Below, piece by piece: positions 1 through 10,540 of a DNA stretch of 64,000 nucleotides. The stretch is taken from NCBI GenBank assembly GCA_030760725.1, contig JASWHV010000019.1, positions 33,793,944-33,857,943 on the forward strand, in the 5' to 3' direction. The DNA comes from Neostapfia colusana (lineage: Eukaryota; Streptophyta; Magnoliopsida; Poales; Poaceae). The position numbers and the translations under genes are program-made. Numbering within the stretch: position 1 is the stretch's first letter; every line of letters begins with the position of its first letter. The notes beneath the pieces are model-generated. The model had not been told where the DNA came from. It made no database searches and worked only from the letters and a program-made list of their open reading frames with translations.

Positions 1-1471
1 CATATTGATCCCATGTTTTGAAACTGTTTTGTTTGCGAAAACATGTATGCTTGTGTCAACTTGATGGGACACCCTTTTATAGGAGTTTATTAGTTTTGTT
101 ACCATCCTTGTCACCGGGAAAGTTGAAGAGTTGGTTATGGTCATTTTTCCTTTTTGCTTCGCTTAATTTACGGGATACAGGGAGCTGAATTAAAACATGG
201 TTAGCTACTGCACTCATGAATAATTATGATGAGAACTTGATGATGTTAATGAGCATGAAATCGGGGAGATCTAGGCAAGCTTGGTTTGTGGAAGTTGCTG
301 AATGAGATGGTGGTTTACTTGCCGTAGATCTAAGGACCGTTTCATACGAGCACATGCCAGGAAAACAGTGCCACCACAAGGCCAGATATGGGTGCGGCTT
401 AGCTGACTAATTAGGTGTGTTGCTAGCTTATTATGGACCGTTGGATGGCGCGGGGAATGGGAGTCGAGAGGGACTTCCCTGGGAACTGCATGGCACAAGA
501 GGGGGCCCGTGGGTGGGATAATGGAGATTCGAGCCTGCCGGTGAAATCCCAGTGGGTCCGTACATTCTAGTAGTCCCTTTGTAAAGGCTATTTTTGATCT
601 ATTGGCCATACACCGACGGTTGTGTACTTGTATAATGGAGATTCTTTCTAGTCGCCGACGGTTGATGAAATCACAAACTTGTGGGTAAAGTGGTGCCACC
701 TCTGCAGAGTGTAAAACTATCATGACAGCCGTGCTTCCGGTCACAAGCACCTGGCCAACTTCCATGATTAGAGGCAAAACATGGTATGGATATTTGGGTA
801 TGGTCATTTGGATTGGTTTTGGGACTGTTTTGAGTCATGAAAATGAGTTTGGTTTCGGTTATGTGAATATTAGATGGTTATGAATATTTATGAGTATGAG
901 ATGAACTTGAGAAAGATTAATGGCTGGTTGAGACATGATAGATGGTGAATTGTGATGAAGGATTGATGATGATTTAACTTGGTTATGATGGGATTTTAAC
1001 TCACCTAGAAATAGTTGCTGTTTTAACCATGTTTGTGAAATAAAATTTGCTTGCTGCAGTGAGCCTTTTTATTACCTACCTTGTTGTAAGCTACATGTCA
1101 TGTTTTTTCCGCACTTGCTGAGGACGACATGTACTCACCCTTGCATTACCACATATACATCAGATACTGGAGAAGAGTACTTTGAGGAGCATGTGGAGTA
1201 CTAGGCGTGCACACTACCGTCAACATGCCTGTGGAGTTTAAGTTGGAGCCTGCTGTCTTTAGTTATTTCCGCTGTCGTTTAGAGCCTTCCGCTGCAAGAA
1301 TAAGTTAGAGGTTCATGAGTGAGACATTGAGTCATTATAATAAAGTACTTAAACATTATTCATATGTGGTTATATTCTGAATTCAGTTTGTGGAATACAT
1401 GTGTATGTGTGATGAACATCCTGGGCACACATATGCATTCACTTGGTTCATTTTTGGAACCGGTTGTCACA
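1..1471 (+). mobile_element. Partial LTR (family A), downstream part, left end outside window
   Basis: Non-coding sequence read as the downstream part of a plus-strand LTR. It holds a polyadenylation signal AATAAA at 1339-1344. It ends near a CA at 1468-1471, where sequence switches abruptly to a reverse-transcriptase fragment on the other strand. About 135 bases before the AATAAA is a short acidic reading frame ending in TAG (1164-1204), the same arrangement as in the other LTRs of the window. The left end and target duplication lie outside, so a whole element and a solo LTR cannot be told apart. An ORF-sized open frame at 271-807 on the minus strand resembles no protein I know and I treat it as chance. 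Confidence 0.6.
1164..1204 (+). other. Candidate last coding exon in LTR A (acidic peptide)
   Basis: Follows a ...CATCAG acceptor-like site at 1161-1163. Read with two bases completing a split codon it gives T-G-E-E-Y-F-E-E-H-V-E-Y and TAG at 1202-1204. Phase, acidity, Y-x-E-E core and distance to the polyA signal match the last-exon candidates in the D, C, S and element LTRs, although nucleotide similarity is low. Coding status is inferred. Confidence 0.35.
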
Positions 1472-1684
1472 ACGATAATCAACACAAAGCAGTAGTGTTT
1501 CGTACTTATCTTGAAAAACAACGCTGAACAACCCCAAGGTGACGAACATGGACGTATAAAGCCCTTGCTCATTAGGTCATTCAGCTGTGTCTTCAATTTT
1601 GCCAGTTCATTGGGTGCCATCTTGTACGGCCTTCGTGAAATCAGTGTTGTTCCCACAAGTTCGATCTTGAACTCTACGTCCCGT
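1472..1684 (-). pseudogene. Ty3/gypsy reverse transcriptase fragment (old element F)
   Basis: The minus-strand frame contains the N-terminal RT segment of chromoviruses: DVEFKIEL, ISRRPYKMAPNEL, GFIRP and SPWGCSALF. A frameshift follows, after which C-V-D-Y-R can be read in another frame up to the edge of LTR A. The finger/palm start is present but the catalytic F-x-D-D region is absent. The fragment is cut on the left by LTR A and on the right by LTR D, which entered between the codons for DVEFKIEL and the upstream linker. It is a relic of an element older than both. The rest of it is not visible in the window. Confidence 0.85.
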
Positions 1685-1938
1685 TGTGGGACCACCCCAT
1701 GGTTCACCCACTCCGGGATCGCAGAGGGTGGTGCTGTGCGATGCCGCACCCAACAGCACACAAGATAAGATTAAGAACAACATACAGACTTTTATTTGAT
1801 ATAAAAACAGCGGAAGTCTTTTACAAAACTTAATTATACAGAGGAAGTCTTATTAACAGATAAACTCTCAGCCTAGCTATGCAAAAGTGCAGCCGTCCAG
1901 CCCGGGGACGGTACACACTAGCAACATATAACCGGAGA

Positions 1939-2024
1939 TCACGGCGTCGTGCAGGACTCCATCTCGGCCGTGTACCCCGACGGGGGTATCGCCTCGTCCT
2001 TGGAACGTTCCTCATAACTCTCAC
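1939..2024 (-). other. Candidate last coding exon in LTR D
   Basis: Preceded on the minus strand by GTGTGCAG. The 86-nt frame reads G-E-S-Y-E-E-R-S-K-D-E and then P-P-S-G-Y-T-A-E before TGA. It matches the C-family exon at 52714-52799 residue by residue and the S exon at 48049-48137 in outline (Y-E-E, acidic run, P-P, E, C-T-P). It is open without interruption. Coding is inferred from conservation only. Confidence 0.45.
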
Positions 2025-3055
2025 CTGCACACAGCTCAAATGTTGCAACCGTGAGCACGATGGCTCAGCAAGGCTTAACCGATAACCCTAGTCATGGAAC
2101 TTTACATGCAGGGATGTGTAATATAGGAAAACAACTTTGCAATAAAGACACGCCTACAAGTTAATCCTTACTTTAGTTTTATAGCAGCAGTTTAATGAGC
2201 CTTAGGCAGCACTCATATCGGAAGTCCACAATCAAACAAGAAACATTTTCCTCCGATGTGGTGATGCCCAAAGTGGAAGATAAACTTAATTAGCTCTACA
2301 ACTACAGCATACAGGGTTTCAAGACATTAATAGTTCAATGCAGCATATTCATTTGGCTTATTTCACTTCGTACTACTTCACAGCGCAGTGAACAAGCAGT
2401 ACTCAAATAACCACGATGGACGGTGATTGCAATCAGGAGACACCCGGATAACATGTCACATACACCCACTTTTAGAAGTGTGGTGCTTCACACCATCCGT
2501 AACGGGCAGGAGGTCCCCGCGTGGAGCTTGTCTGTGTCCAACGGCAGATTTACACCTTGCTACCCTCAACCCACTCCTATAAATGGTTGGGTAAGCCTCG
2601 GCACCAAGGTTAACCAATTACATCGGTTTCGTAGTTCTCATATGCTAGTATGCATCCGATATTGTTCGATACCTGTCCAGCAGGGCCGCACATGGTTCAG
2701 TCCTCAATTGACACCAACAGGGCTACGCATGTGAGACCTCCGCTCACTGCATCCTATCCCCCCTGCTGGGTCTCAGTTTCACAATCTTAAGCCATTATCT
2801 ACCTCTTTCCATACCATGTGAATAAATACCTATCTCGCGAGTAGATTCCAACACTCAACTTCTCCGAGATCCTAAGAACAATAGCATGGCATTCTCTACT
2901 CATCGAGTTTGTAAACTACCCAACCCTCCATAGGATTTAAAGGTTATGCAAGTGGGGTTTCAATCACCCTAACTCTAATGCAAGCGTTTCACCCTAAACA
3001 TAAATGATACAAATGAAAACTTTGTAAAAGTACTTAAATGCAAACCGGGGCTTGC

Positions 3056-3133
3056 CTGGTTGCAAGTAAAAGGAGATGTTAGCGTTGGCTAGGAGGACGT
3101 CCAACGGCTCCAGCGTATTCTCAGCTTCGGTCA
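3056..3133 (-). other. Candidate middle coding exon in LTR D
   Basis: Flanked by ACATAG and a GC donor (CCAG/GCAAGC). It is 78 nt against 81 nt in elements 1, 2 and S: one codon shorter, with phase kept at both ends. Reads T-E-A-E-N-T-L-E-P-L-D-V and so on with no stop. The E-x-x-x-E-x-L-D pattern aligns with E-E-E-P-E-V-L-D-F of the other LTRs. Confidence 0.42.
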
Positions 3134-5513
3134 CTATGTGAAATGTAGAAAAATATATGCGTAAGTGCTAAGGATTATAAGAATTAAACATCTATTCATA
3201 GCTACTGCAATTTATGTTCCTTAATTGACTTTGGGATTTTCTCAGTGGATACTAGACTCTCTAAGGAAGATCTGAGCAAAATTTGGAGAAATTTCATTGC
3301 ACCTTGTGGTTTCCAAAATTCCCACAAGTAAAAGGCTTCTCTGAATTTTGAGCCCAAATCTGGAGTTTTAACATGTCTGACAGTGGAAGATCTCATTAGG
3401 GTATGTCTCCATGGTTCTAACAAAATTTGTTTCACCATTTTTGGAGCTACCAACAGAGAGATATGGGTATTTCAAGTTTGGGTAAAATCTGAAAATGTCT
3501 CGCTTTATTTTCCCATTTTTCAGAGACATAAAGGATTGACACCACATTTGGCCAAGCAAATTAGGTCCAATGTATCTTAAATTTTTACTGGAGTTTAAGG
3601 ATTTTTGTAAGAATGTCCTGCCTAAATTTGGGAATTTTCCAATAAACAGAACTCCTGCAAAAATTCCTACAAAATAATTTTAAATGAATTAATGAGCCAA
3701 ATCCAGAACTTTTCATAACCAATGGGCTGCACCCCTTGATAGTACTCTCTGAGAGCAATCCAACAAAATTTGTTTGACAATTTTTGGACATTCCTACACA
3801 AAGTTATGGCTCTTCAAAGTTTGAACTGAAATAGGAAAATCCTGGAAATGTTTAAACGCTGCGGCAGGCCCCACACGTCAGCACTTTGTTCCACCTCGCG
3901 CCAAACAGAGGACCCGGCGGCACCCTCCCGGCCGCCTCCCGACTCCATAGTCGCCCCCCCCCCCCCCCCCCCCCCCCGCCCATTTTTTGGCCTGCTGAAC
4001 ACGGTGGTGTCAACGGTGGCTGAAACTCTCCGGAAATACGCGCGCACCGGTCACAGCATTTGCTAGGGCTCCGGCGAGGTCGGGATCATTCGTTTATCCA
4101 CCAAACGATTGGCTCTCAGGCTCTAGAGCACCAAGGGATCATTGATAAGCTACAAAGGGCTACCCAACTCGATGAAACGGCCGGCAAACTAGGGTTCAAT
4201 GGTGAGCCGAAGTGGTTTCAAATGGCGGCGCGGAAATCGGCTAGAACAGGGCAAATTCTTGATGGTTTTCCTCGGTTCTTCGTTGAGGATGGGCGCTAGT
4301 GAGTGTAGAATCTATGTGCACAACAGTTCGAGGTTTGGTTGATTGTGTAACCCGAATTTGGGTTTAAACCGAGCTCGACTCGTCTACACTAGGGTTCGGG
4401 AAAGAATGAAATTCGAACTACACGGTGGATCATTTGCAAAATGGCTTGCAGCTACACCATCTAGGGCTACCAACGCACCTTTCTTTTGTAGGAAGTTGGA
4501 GGAGAGGGTGGCCGGATGGAGCTGTCGACGGTGAGCCAAAACGGTGATGTCCAATGCACCTCAAAGCTTTGACGCCAACTCTTGATTTGTGAGCAGCTCC
4601 GAGCGGTAAACTTCGGAGGGGATATGGGAGGTGCCAGGGCTCATCGAGGCGCTACTCTTTGCTGTTTGGATCTTGACCGAAACGAGCTCGCGTGACTGAG
4701 GCTAGCAAGAACAGAGACGGCGTGGCACGGGGTCGTGTTTGCGGGAGAAGAACAGCTGGAGCGAGCTGAGTGAAAAGATCGTTGGTTGCTCGGTGTGTGC
4801 ATGATAAGAACGAGTAGGCGATCGAAGAAGCAGGAGCTGGCACGGTGAAGGGCATCGGGAGCAGGTCGCGCCGGGAGCTGGCGGCGTTCGGCAATCGTCC
4901 GAAGAAAACAGAGGCGGTTTGCATGTGTGTAGCTGACTAGTGGGCTTCACTTTTTTATTTCTTATTCAATTTTTCCCACTGATCTTTTCACCACAGCTAC
5001 TCACAATTAAAAGCTATACTTCCACACCAAGTCATGGTTTGAATTTTTGAAATTCAAATAAACTGAATTCTGGTGTGGAATTTCAAATTGAGTTTGGCTC
5101 TTTGAATTTGAATTCTCCTTTTGCATTGTTCCTAAAATATTGCAAACCAACTCTAATATTTCTAAATTTTGGCATGCCTGCTAATTCAAATGTGGAGACC
5201 ACATTTGTGGAACCGAATTTGCAAATTGAGCAAGTTGAAATTTGAAACTGAAATTAAATTCAGATTCGAGTGCTTCCTCTTATAATCCCAAATAAATACT
5301 AGAACCCCTCCAAATGAGCTGAAATTTGGAAGGTTGAATATTTGAAATATGAAGACCCAAGTTATGAATTTAGATCTCCAGGTTGGAAGTTTTTGGGAGG
5401 TATGAATCATCACTTTGAACTCACACCGTTATAATTAAAAATTTTAATCCTCCTCATTTTTCCTAACTGTAAATGTGTTGAAATTCTTGCTACCACTTTT
5501 TGGGGATTTTACA

Positions 5514-5550
5514 TCCCTCCCCCCTTAAAAAGAATCTCATCTCGAGATTC
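5514..5550 (-). promoter_or_regulatory. Polypurine tract and adjacent hairpin, element D
   Basis: The C-rich run next to the LTR is the plus-strand primer site seen from the other strand. The perfect inverted repeat GAATCTC (5532-5538) / GAGATTC (5544-5550) with a 5-base loop follows. The same stem recurs beside the polypurine tract of every internal region in the window. Confidence 0.7.
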
Positions 5551-5576
5551 CAAAAGAAAAGCAAAGTGGGGAAACT

Positions 5577-5897
5577 TTACTGGGTATACGATGATACCAA
5601 GTCCAGATAATTTGTTCGTAGATAGTCCCAGCTTTCCCATGTCGCCTCATCAGCGGTATGGTTACTCCACAAGACCTTGTAAAACCATAAGGTTCGGTTT
5701 CTTGTGGCGCGAGTCTTTTCATCGATAATCCGGATCGGATACTCAGAGTACGTGAGGTCCGGTTGAAGAACTTCTATGTCTTCAATGCGGATTTCAGCCG
5801 AGGGTTTGAGGCACTTCCTCATCTGAGAGATGTGGGAGACGTGTGAATTCCTGCGAGCGACGCCGGTAACTCCAGGCAATAGGCCACGGGTCCGCAT
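5577..5897 (-). pseudogene. Integrase C-terminus with chromodomain (element D)
   Basis: The 106-codon frame carries S-Q-M-R-K-C-L-K, then Q-P-D-L-T-Y, then a chromodomain-like block with aromatic residues in N-R-T-L-W-F-Y-K-V-L-W-S-N-H and E-A-T-W-E-S. In chromoviruses this module follows integrase and is thought to steer insertion to marked chromatin. It is out of frame with the integrase core upstream, with about 200 bases of integrase linker between them that can only be read by changing frame. The final stop is about 60 bases from the LTR. Confidence 0.85.
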
Positions 5898-6110
5898 TTT
5901 TCAACGATGGCAAACGGACCAATGAATCGCGGTGCAAGTTTGCCCTTCACTCCGAAATGATGAACTCCCTTCATCGGAGACACACGGACATAAACATGGT
6001 CCCCAATGTCGAAGTGGAGAGGACGGCGTCTTTTATCCGCATAACTCTTCTGACGAGATGAGTAGCCTTGAGGTTGGCTTGTATTGCTCGCACTCGTTCT
6101 TCAGCCTCAT

Positions 6111-7277
6111 TCACAAGTTCAATGCGTAGATAACTCGCTCGCCGTACTCATACCAGTTCAGTGGTGTGCGACATTTCCGGCCGTAGAGAGCTTCATACAG
6201 CGTCATATTTATGCTAGCTTGATAGCCATTGTTATATGAAAACTCCGCCAACGGCAAATGATCGTCCCAGTTTTTACCGTGGTGGATGGCACAAGCGCAT
6301 AGCATGTCTTCAAGCACTTGATTCACCCGTTCGGTTTGACCATCACTCTGCGGGTGATACGTGGAGCTGCGGATCAGTTTGGTCCCCAATGACGCGTGCA
6401 GCTGTTCCCAAAACCGAGCGACGAACAGCGCACCGTGATCTGAAATAATGGAGCGGGGAACATCGTGCAAGCACAAGATCCTTGCGATATACAACTCCGC
6501 ATAGTGCTTGGCCACGTACTTTGTATGTACGGGGATAAAATGAGCCGACTTGGTTAGTCGATCGACTATTACCCAAATCGAGTCATGCTTGTGAGATGTG
6601 AGAGGTAAACCAACTATGAAGTCAATGATGATATCCTCCCACTTCCACGCCGGAATGTTCAATGGTTGCAGCTGTCCGGCTTTACGCATATGCTCGGCTT
6701 TCACCCGCCGACACGTATCACATTCGGATACGTACTTTGTGATTTCTCTTTTCATCCGCGTCCACCAAAACCTGGTTTTCATATCTTGGTACATCTTGTT
6801 GCTGCCCGGATGAATAGAATACTTGGACAAAAGAGCTTCGTCCAAGAATTTTTTCCGAAGCATCAGGTCACGGGGTACCACTATACGGTCTTTAAACCAT
6901 AGAGTGTAGTGTTCATCCCTTCGTAAGCATTTCATTTCGCCATTCTTCATCCTTCTCCAAATGTGCAACATTCCCACGTCTTTCTTCTGAGCTTCCATAA
7001 TCTCCTCTCGTGTGGTAGGGACGAGAGAAAGATTATATAATGCCCCATATGGAACCAAGTACAAACTCGGCTCCTCCTCTTCAAGTGGGGTGATGGACAG
7101 ATGGTTGACGTGAGATTTGCAGCTTAAGGTATCAGCAACCACATTTTCCTTACCGGGATGGTAATGAAACTCAATCTCATAGTCTTTGATCAGTTCTAGC
7201 CATCTCCGTTGCTGCATATTCAACTCCTTTTGAGTGAATATATATTTGAGACTCCTGCTGTCGGTGTAGAGGTGCAC
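6111..7277 (-). pseudogene. RNaseH end and integrase core (element D)
   Basis: The 388-codon frame starts in the last part of RNaseH (L-Y-T-D-S-R-S-L-K-Y) and continues through the zinc-binding H-x-H / C-D-T-C region (near residues 150-195). The integrase core follows: I-D-F-I-V-G-L, I-S-D-H-G and Q-T-E-R-V-N supply the D, D, E triad. The second acidic motif has H where the family usually has R. The frame ends soon after the N-W-Y-E-Y-G-E-R block through a shift. It overlaps the preceding RNaseH frame by about 100 bases because of another shift. Confidence 0.9.
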
Positions 7278-7758
7278 TATGCCTCCACATTTTCAGTGCC
7301 AACATCACAGCAGCGAGCTCAAGATCATGAGTCGGATAGTGCTGATCGTGGTTACGAAGTTGACGTGAGCCATAGGCGACCACTCTTCCTCCTTGCATCA
7401 ATACACAGCCAAGCCCGATACCGGACGCATCACAATATACGTCGAAGGGCTTGGTCGTATCCGGTTGAGCTAACACCGGGACTGTTGTAAGATGCTTCAC
7501 AAATGCTTGGAAGGCTGCTTCACAAGCTGAGATCCAAACATATTTGATCCCCTTCTTCAACAATTCTGTCATCGGCTTAGCAAGCTTGGAGAAGTTCGGT
7601 ATGAATCTCCGATAATATCCCGCTAACCCGAGAAAGCTCCTGACTTCATGGACAGATTTAGGGGACTTCCATTTCAGCACTTGTTCTATTTTTCTTGGAT
7701 CAACTGCAATGCCTTCCGCAGAAATAATATGACCAAGAAGTGGCACTTGGCTGATCAA
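7177..7758 (-). pseudogene. RT connection and RNaseH (element D)
   Basis: Contains the RT thumb/connection (G-H-I-I-S-A-E-G, V-R-S-F-L-G-L-A-G-Y-Y-R-R-F-I) and the RNaseH start F-D-V-Y-C-D-A-S-G with its first catalytic Asp, then A-Y-G-S-R-Q-L and H-D-L-E-L-A-A. After M-W-R-H the frame leaves the pol path through a short deletion and runs on as nonsense residues. The homologous stretch in element 1 reads on without a break. Confidence 0.9.
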
Positions 7759-7789
7759 AAACTCGCACTTGTTGCACTTGGCATAAAGC

Positions 7790-8841
7790 TTATTGGGCTC
7801 GCAATCCTTGGAGCACGATATGCAAGTGTTCAGCGTGTTCTTCTTCAGACTTGGAATAAACCAAGATGTCGTCTATGAACACCACCACGAACTTATCCAA
7901 CTCCGGCATGAACACTGAGTTCAAGAGGTACATGAAATGTGCCGGGGCGTTGGTGAGACCAAAGGACATGACGAGGTATTCATACAGCCCATATCTTATC
8001 GAGAAGGCCACCTTCGGAATGTCCTCCGCTCGGATCTTGATTTGGTGATATCCGGAGCGAAGATCCATCTTCAAAAATACACTCGCACCCACAAGTTGAC
8101 CAAATAAAATATTGATGCGGGGCAGTGGATATTTATTCTTGTGGGTGAGAGCATTGAGAGGTCGGTAATCCACACACAACCTCAAGGTTTCATCCTTCTT
8201 CTTCACAAACAGTGCCGAGCATCCCCATGGCGAGAAACTAGGTCGAATGAAACCCTTCTTCATTAAATCATAGAGCTGCTCCTTCAATTCAGCTAGGTCA
8301 TTCAGAGCCATCTTATACGGTCTCCGTGATATCGGTGTCATCCCAGAAACAAGTTCAATCTTGAACTCGACATCTCTTTCGGGTGGCATGCCCGGGAGAT
8401 CATCCAGAAATACGTCCGGGTATTCACGGACCACACGAATCTCCTCAAGTTTTATGGCTTCCGTGTTATATGTGGCTGAAGCTTCTTGAACTGAACGGTC
8501 ATGAATAAAAACATGTGGTTCATGAAGTGGAGAGTTTAAATGAACCACACGTGGAATGATGTCAAGAACAGCACCATGGCGATGTAGCCATGACATTTCT
8601 AAAATGACATCGAGTTTTTGACTCTCTAACATGATTAGAGAAGTCGGGTATAGATTTCCATCCAATTGTAATGGTGCTCTATAGACTATCCTATCAGCTG
8701 TTATTTTCCCACCCGGAGAGCATATCAAGTATGAACTAATTGTCGGAATGATAGGCAATTGATATTTAATAACATAATATTGACTTATGAAATTATGGGT
8801 GGCACCGGAGTCAAAAAGTATGACTATGGGATGATCTAAAT
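7790..8841 (-). pseudogene. Protease and reverse transcriptase (element D)
   Basis: The aspartic protease motif L-F-D-S-G-A-T-H-N-F lies near 8795-8830 and is followed by a TAA. The next open frame (7790-8758, 322 codons) has the protease remainder (D-V-I-L-E-M-S-W-L) and most of RT: I-S-R-R-P-Y-K, W-G-C-S-A-L-F-V-K-K, L-C-V-D-Y-R, M-D-L-R-S-G-Y-H-Q-I and the catalytic F-I-D-D-I-L. The frame is lost after L-R-A-Q, just before the K-C-E-F segment. The active-site Asp residues remain, but the polyprotein cannot be made. Confidence 0.9.
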
Positions 8842-8922
8842 AAGAAAACGTACCCGCGAGGATGGGTTCGCCTTCCGGTACGTCTTCGATGAATGGTGGA
8901 CGTTGCCAGGTTTTTGTGCTGG

Positions 8923-10095
8923 TTACTTGGGCTTATTATGGGGCTGATTTGCACCCTGATACGGTGCTGCACCCCTGCCCTGTCGCTGCTCGGGGCAGTC
9001 CTTCGCAATATGCCCGACACATCCACACGTGAAGCACGTGTAAGGTGTCGGGGTCCCTCGGAATTGAGGATGGAATCCCCGTGCACGTGGTTGAAACTGA
9101 GGCTCACGGGGGACCATCTATTGCTGCTGTTGTTGCTGTGATGGATACGATTGTCAGAAGCTTGGCGCATTATATTGTCGACCGCAAAACCGAGGCGGTC
9201 GCGCCGGTGGCTGCCATCTCTCAATGGATGGTGAGCGATACACCACGCGGTATTTTCGTGGCGCCCCACAACTGCTGCTCGTCAGCGTGCTGCGTTTCCT
9301 CTTATCAGAACCGCGCTCGCGCTGAGCATTTTCTTGTAAAATCGCGGCATTAACAAGGTCGTTGAATGTGCCGCGATTGCTTTGGGTGAGATGGACCTTC
9401 ATTTTAGAATTCAGGCTCCGGAAGAACGTGTTTCGCTTATCTTCCTCCGTTCCCACAAATCCTGGTGCATACTGCACCAGCCGGTTGAATGACCTGGAGT
9501 ACTCATGAGAACTCCTCTCGCCTTGTTTCAGCGCCAGGAACTCCTGGAGCTTCCTCTCCATAACACTGGGAGGTATATGACAGGCGCGGAACGCCTCCCG
9601 GAACTCCGTCCATGTGACGGCATGGCCAGCCGGTAAGGAGGCGGTGTAGTTCGCCGACCATGTACCGGCTTCCCCTTGAAGCTGTTGCGCTGCATACAGC
9701 GCCTTCTGGTGTTCGGTGCACCGTAGTAAACTGAACATTGCCTCAAGAGTGCGTATGAAGCTGTCCGCCTCCAAAGGCTATTCAGCCTCCGTAAAGACCG
9801 GTGGATGGGTCGCCAGGAAGTCCGAATATGAACTTTGTTGGGGCTGGCGTTGCCTATTGTCTTGGCGTCCTCCTGGACGGGACGCATTTTGTTGCACTAG
9901 CATCCGCAGCAACTCAGTTTGCTCGTCGCGCGAGCCGTGTACTGCAGCGAGAACCTCCGCAAGATTTCTTGGAAGTTCTGGCGGTGGAGGAGGTAGTTGC
10001 TGCTGCGTCGTGGTTTGCTCCGGAGGTGGAGAGTACTCATCACCACAAACCTGACTTGGACCTCCCTCCTCTTGCGTTGAACATGTATGCACCAT
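8923..10095 (-). pseudogene. gag (element D)
   Basis: Starts at ATG 10095, just after an AG (minus strand ...TGCAGA-ATG), as in element 1. The N-terminal part is Pro/Gln-rich. A TAG interrupts after T-E-A-E (9775-9777). The capsid-like domain resumes in the same frame (T-W-T-E-F-R-E-A-F, H-I-P-P, L-K-Q-G, Y-S-R-S-F-N) to 9154. The zinc knuckle C-F-T-C-G-C-V-G-H-I-A-K-D-C is readable in another frame at 8923-9117. Gag would build the particle; the stop and a frameshift make this copy defective. Confidence 0.88.
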
Positions 10096-10540
10096 TCTGC
10101 ATTCATACCATTAAAATGATTAGCACATGTTTGATTACTTCATCCAGTCTATACAATAGTAGCGCGAGAATGGAATAAGTAATACGCATAACATTCGACT
10201 TCAACTCACTGTTTTACAACACCCGCTGGATATCGAACTGTGAAACTAAGTGTTTTGGTTGAAAAACTTCACCATGGTGTTCACTGTCCAGCTTCTGGTC
10301 CAGCTGGTCCAACATGTGTTGAATTTTTCATATAAAGACCATAACTCTATCTAGACATTCCTTCTGGCTCTGAAATTTTAACTGTGGTCCATAGATCATA
10401 CAGAGGTATGGCTTGCAAAATTTCAGATAAAGTTGATGAACAATATGGTGTAAAGAATTCCCTAGGTTAATTGGCTTCCTTAACTTCTAAATGAAATTCT
10501 TCGGTCTTGGCGTGCTCCACATTTGTTTTTTTCTAAATCT
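10096..10540 (-). other. Leader remnant of element D
   Basis: Non-coding. AT-rich sequence resembling the leaders of the other elements (repeated 'cagctggtcc' and 'gaaatttt...ctgtggtcc' phrases). No ORF0-like frame, PBS or splice donor is recognisable before the sequence turns into LTR E. Confidence 0.5.

Larger units (their letters stand above)
1685..5513 (-). repeat. Element D downstream (3') LTR
   Basis: Runs from TGTGGGACC to ...GGATTTTACA on the plus strand and borders a C-rich run (polypurine tract on the other strand). About 3.83 kb. The start is homologous to the C LTR starts at 27622, 52457 and 60955. On the sense strand it has two candidate coding exons (3056-3133 and 1939-2024) and a conserved donor at 4479/4478. 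A run of 24 C lies at 3954-3977. Confidence 0.85.
1685..10540 (-). mobile_element. Element D: decayed Tekay-type chromovirus, upstream end missing
   Basis: The downstream LTR (1685-5513), polypurine tract, chromodomain, integrase, RNaseH, RT, protease and gag follow in minus-strand order. Coding parts are recognisable but broken by at least five frameshifts or stops. No primer-binding site and no matching upstream LTR follow gag. About 450 bases beyond the gag start, the sequence becomes the middle of another LTR (E). E aligns with the second half of LTR D, but by eye only at roughly three quarters identity. So either the upstream LTR lost its outer half and diverged, or D was truncated and joined to an unrelated relic. 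The second is favoured because the expected duplication (CCCGT before 1685) is not seen after 27452. Confidence 0.8.

Noticed and set aside
271..807. 178-codon minus-strand ORF
   Set aside because: Lies in an LTR read on the plus strand; no family similarity and no conserved copy in the window.
1511..1768. 85-codon plus-strand ORF
   Set aside because: Antisense of the RT fragment crossing into LTR D.
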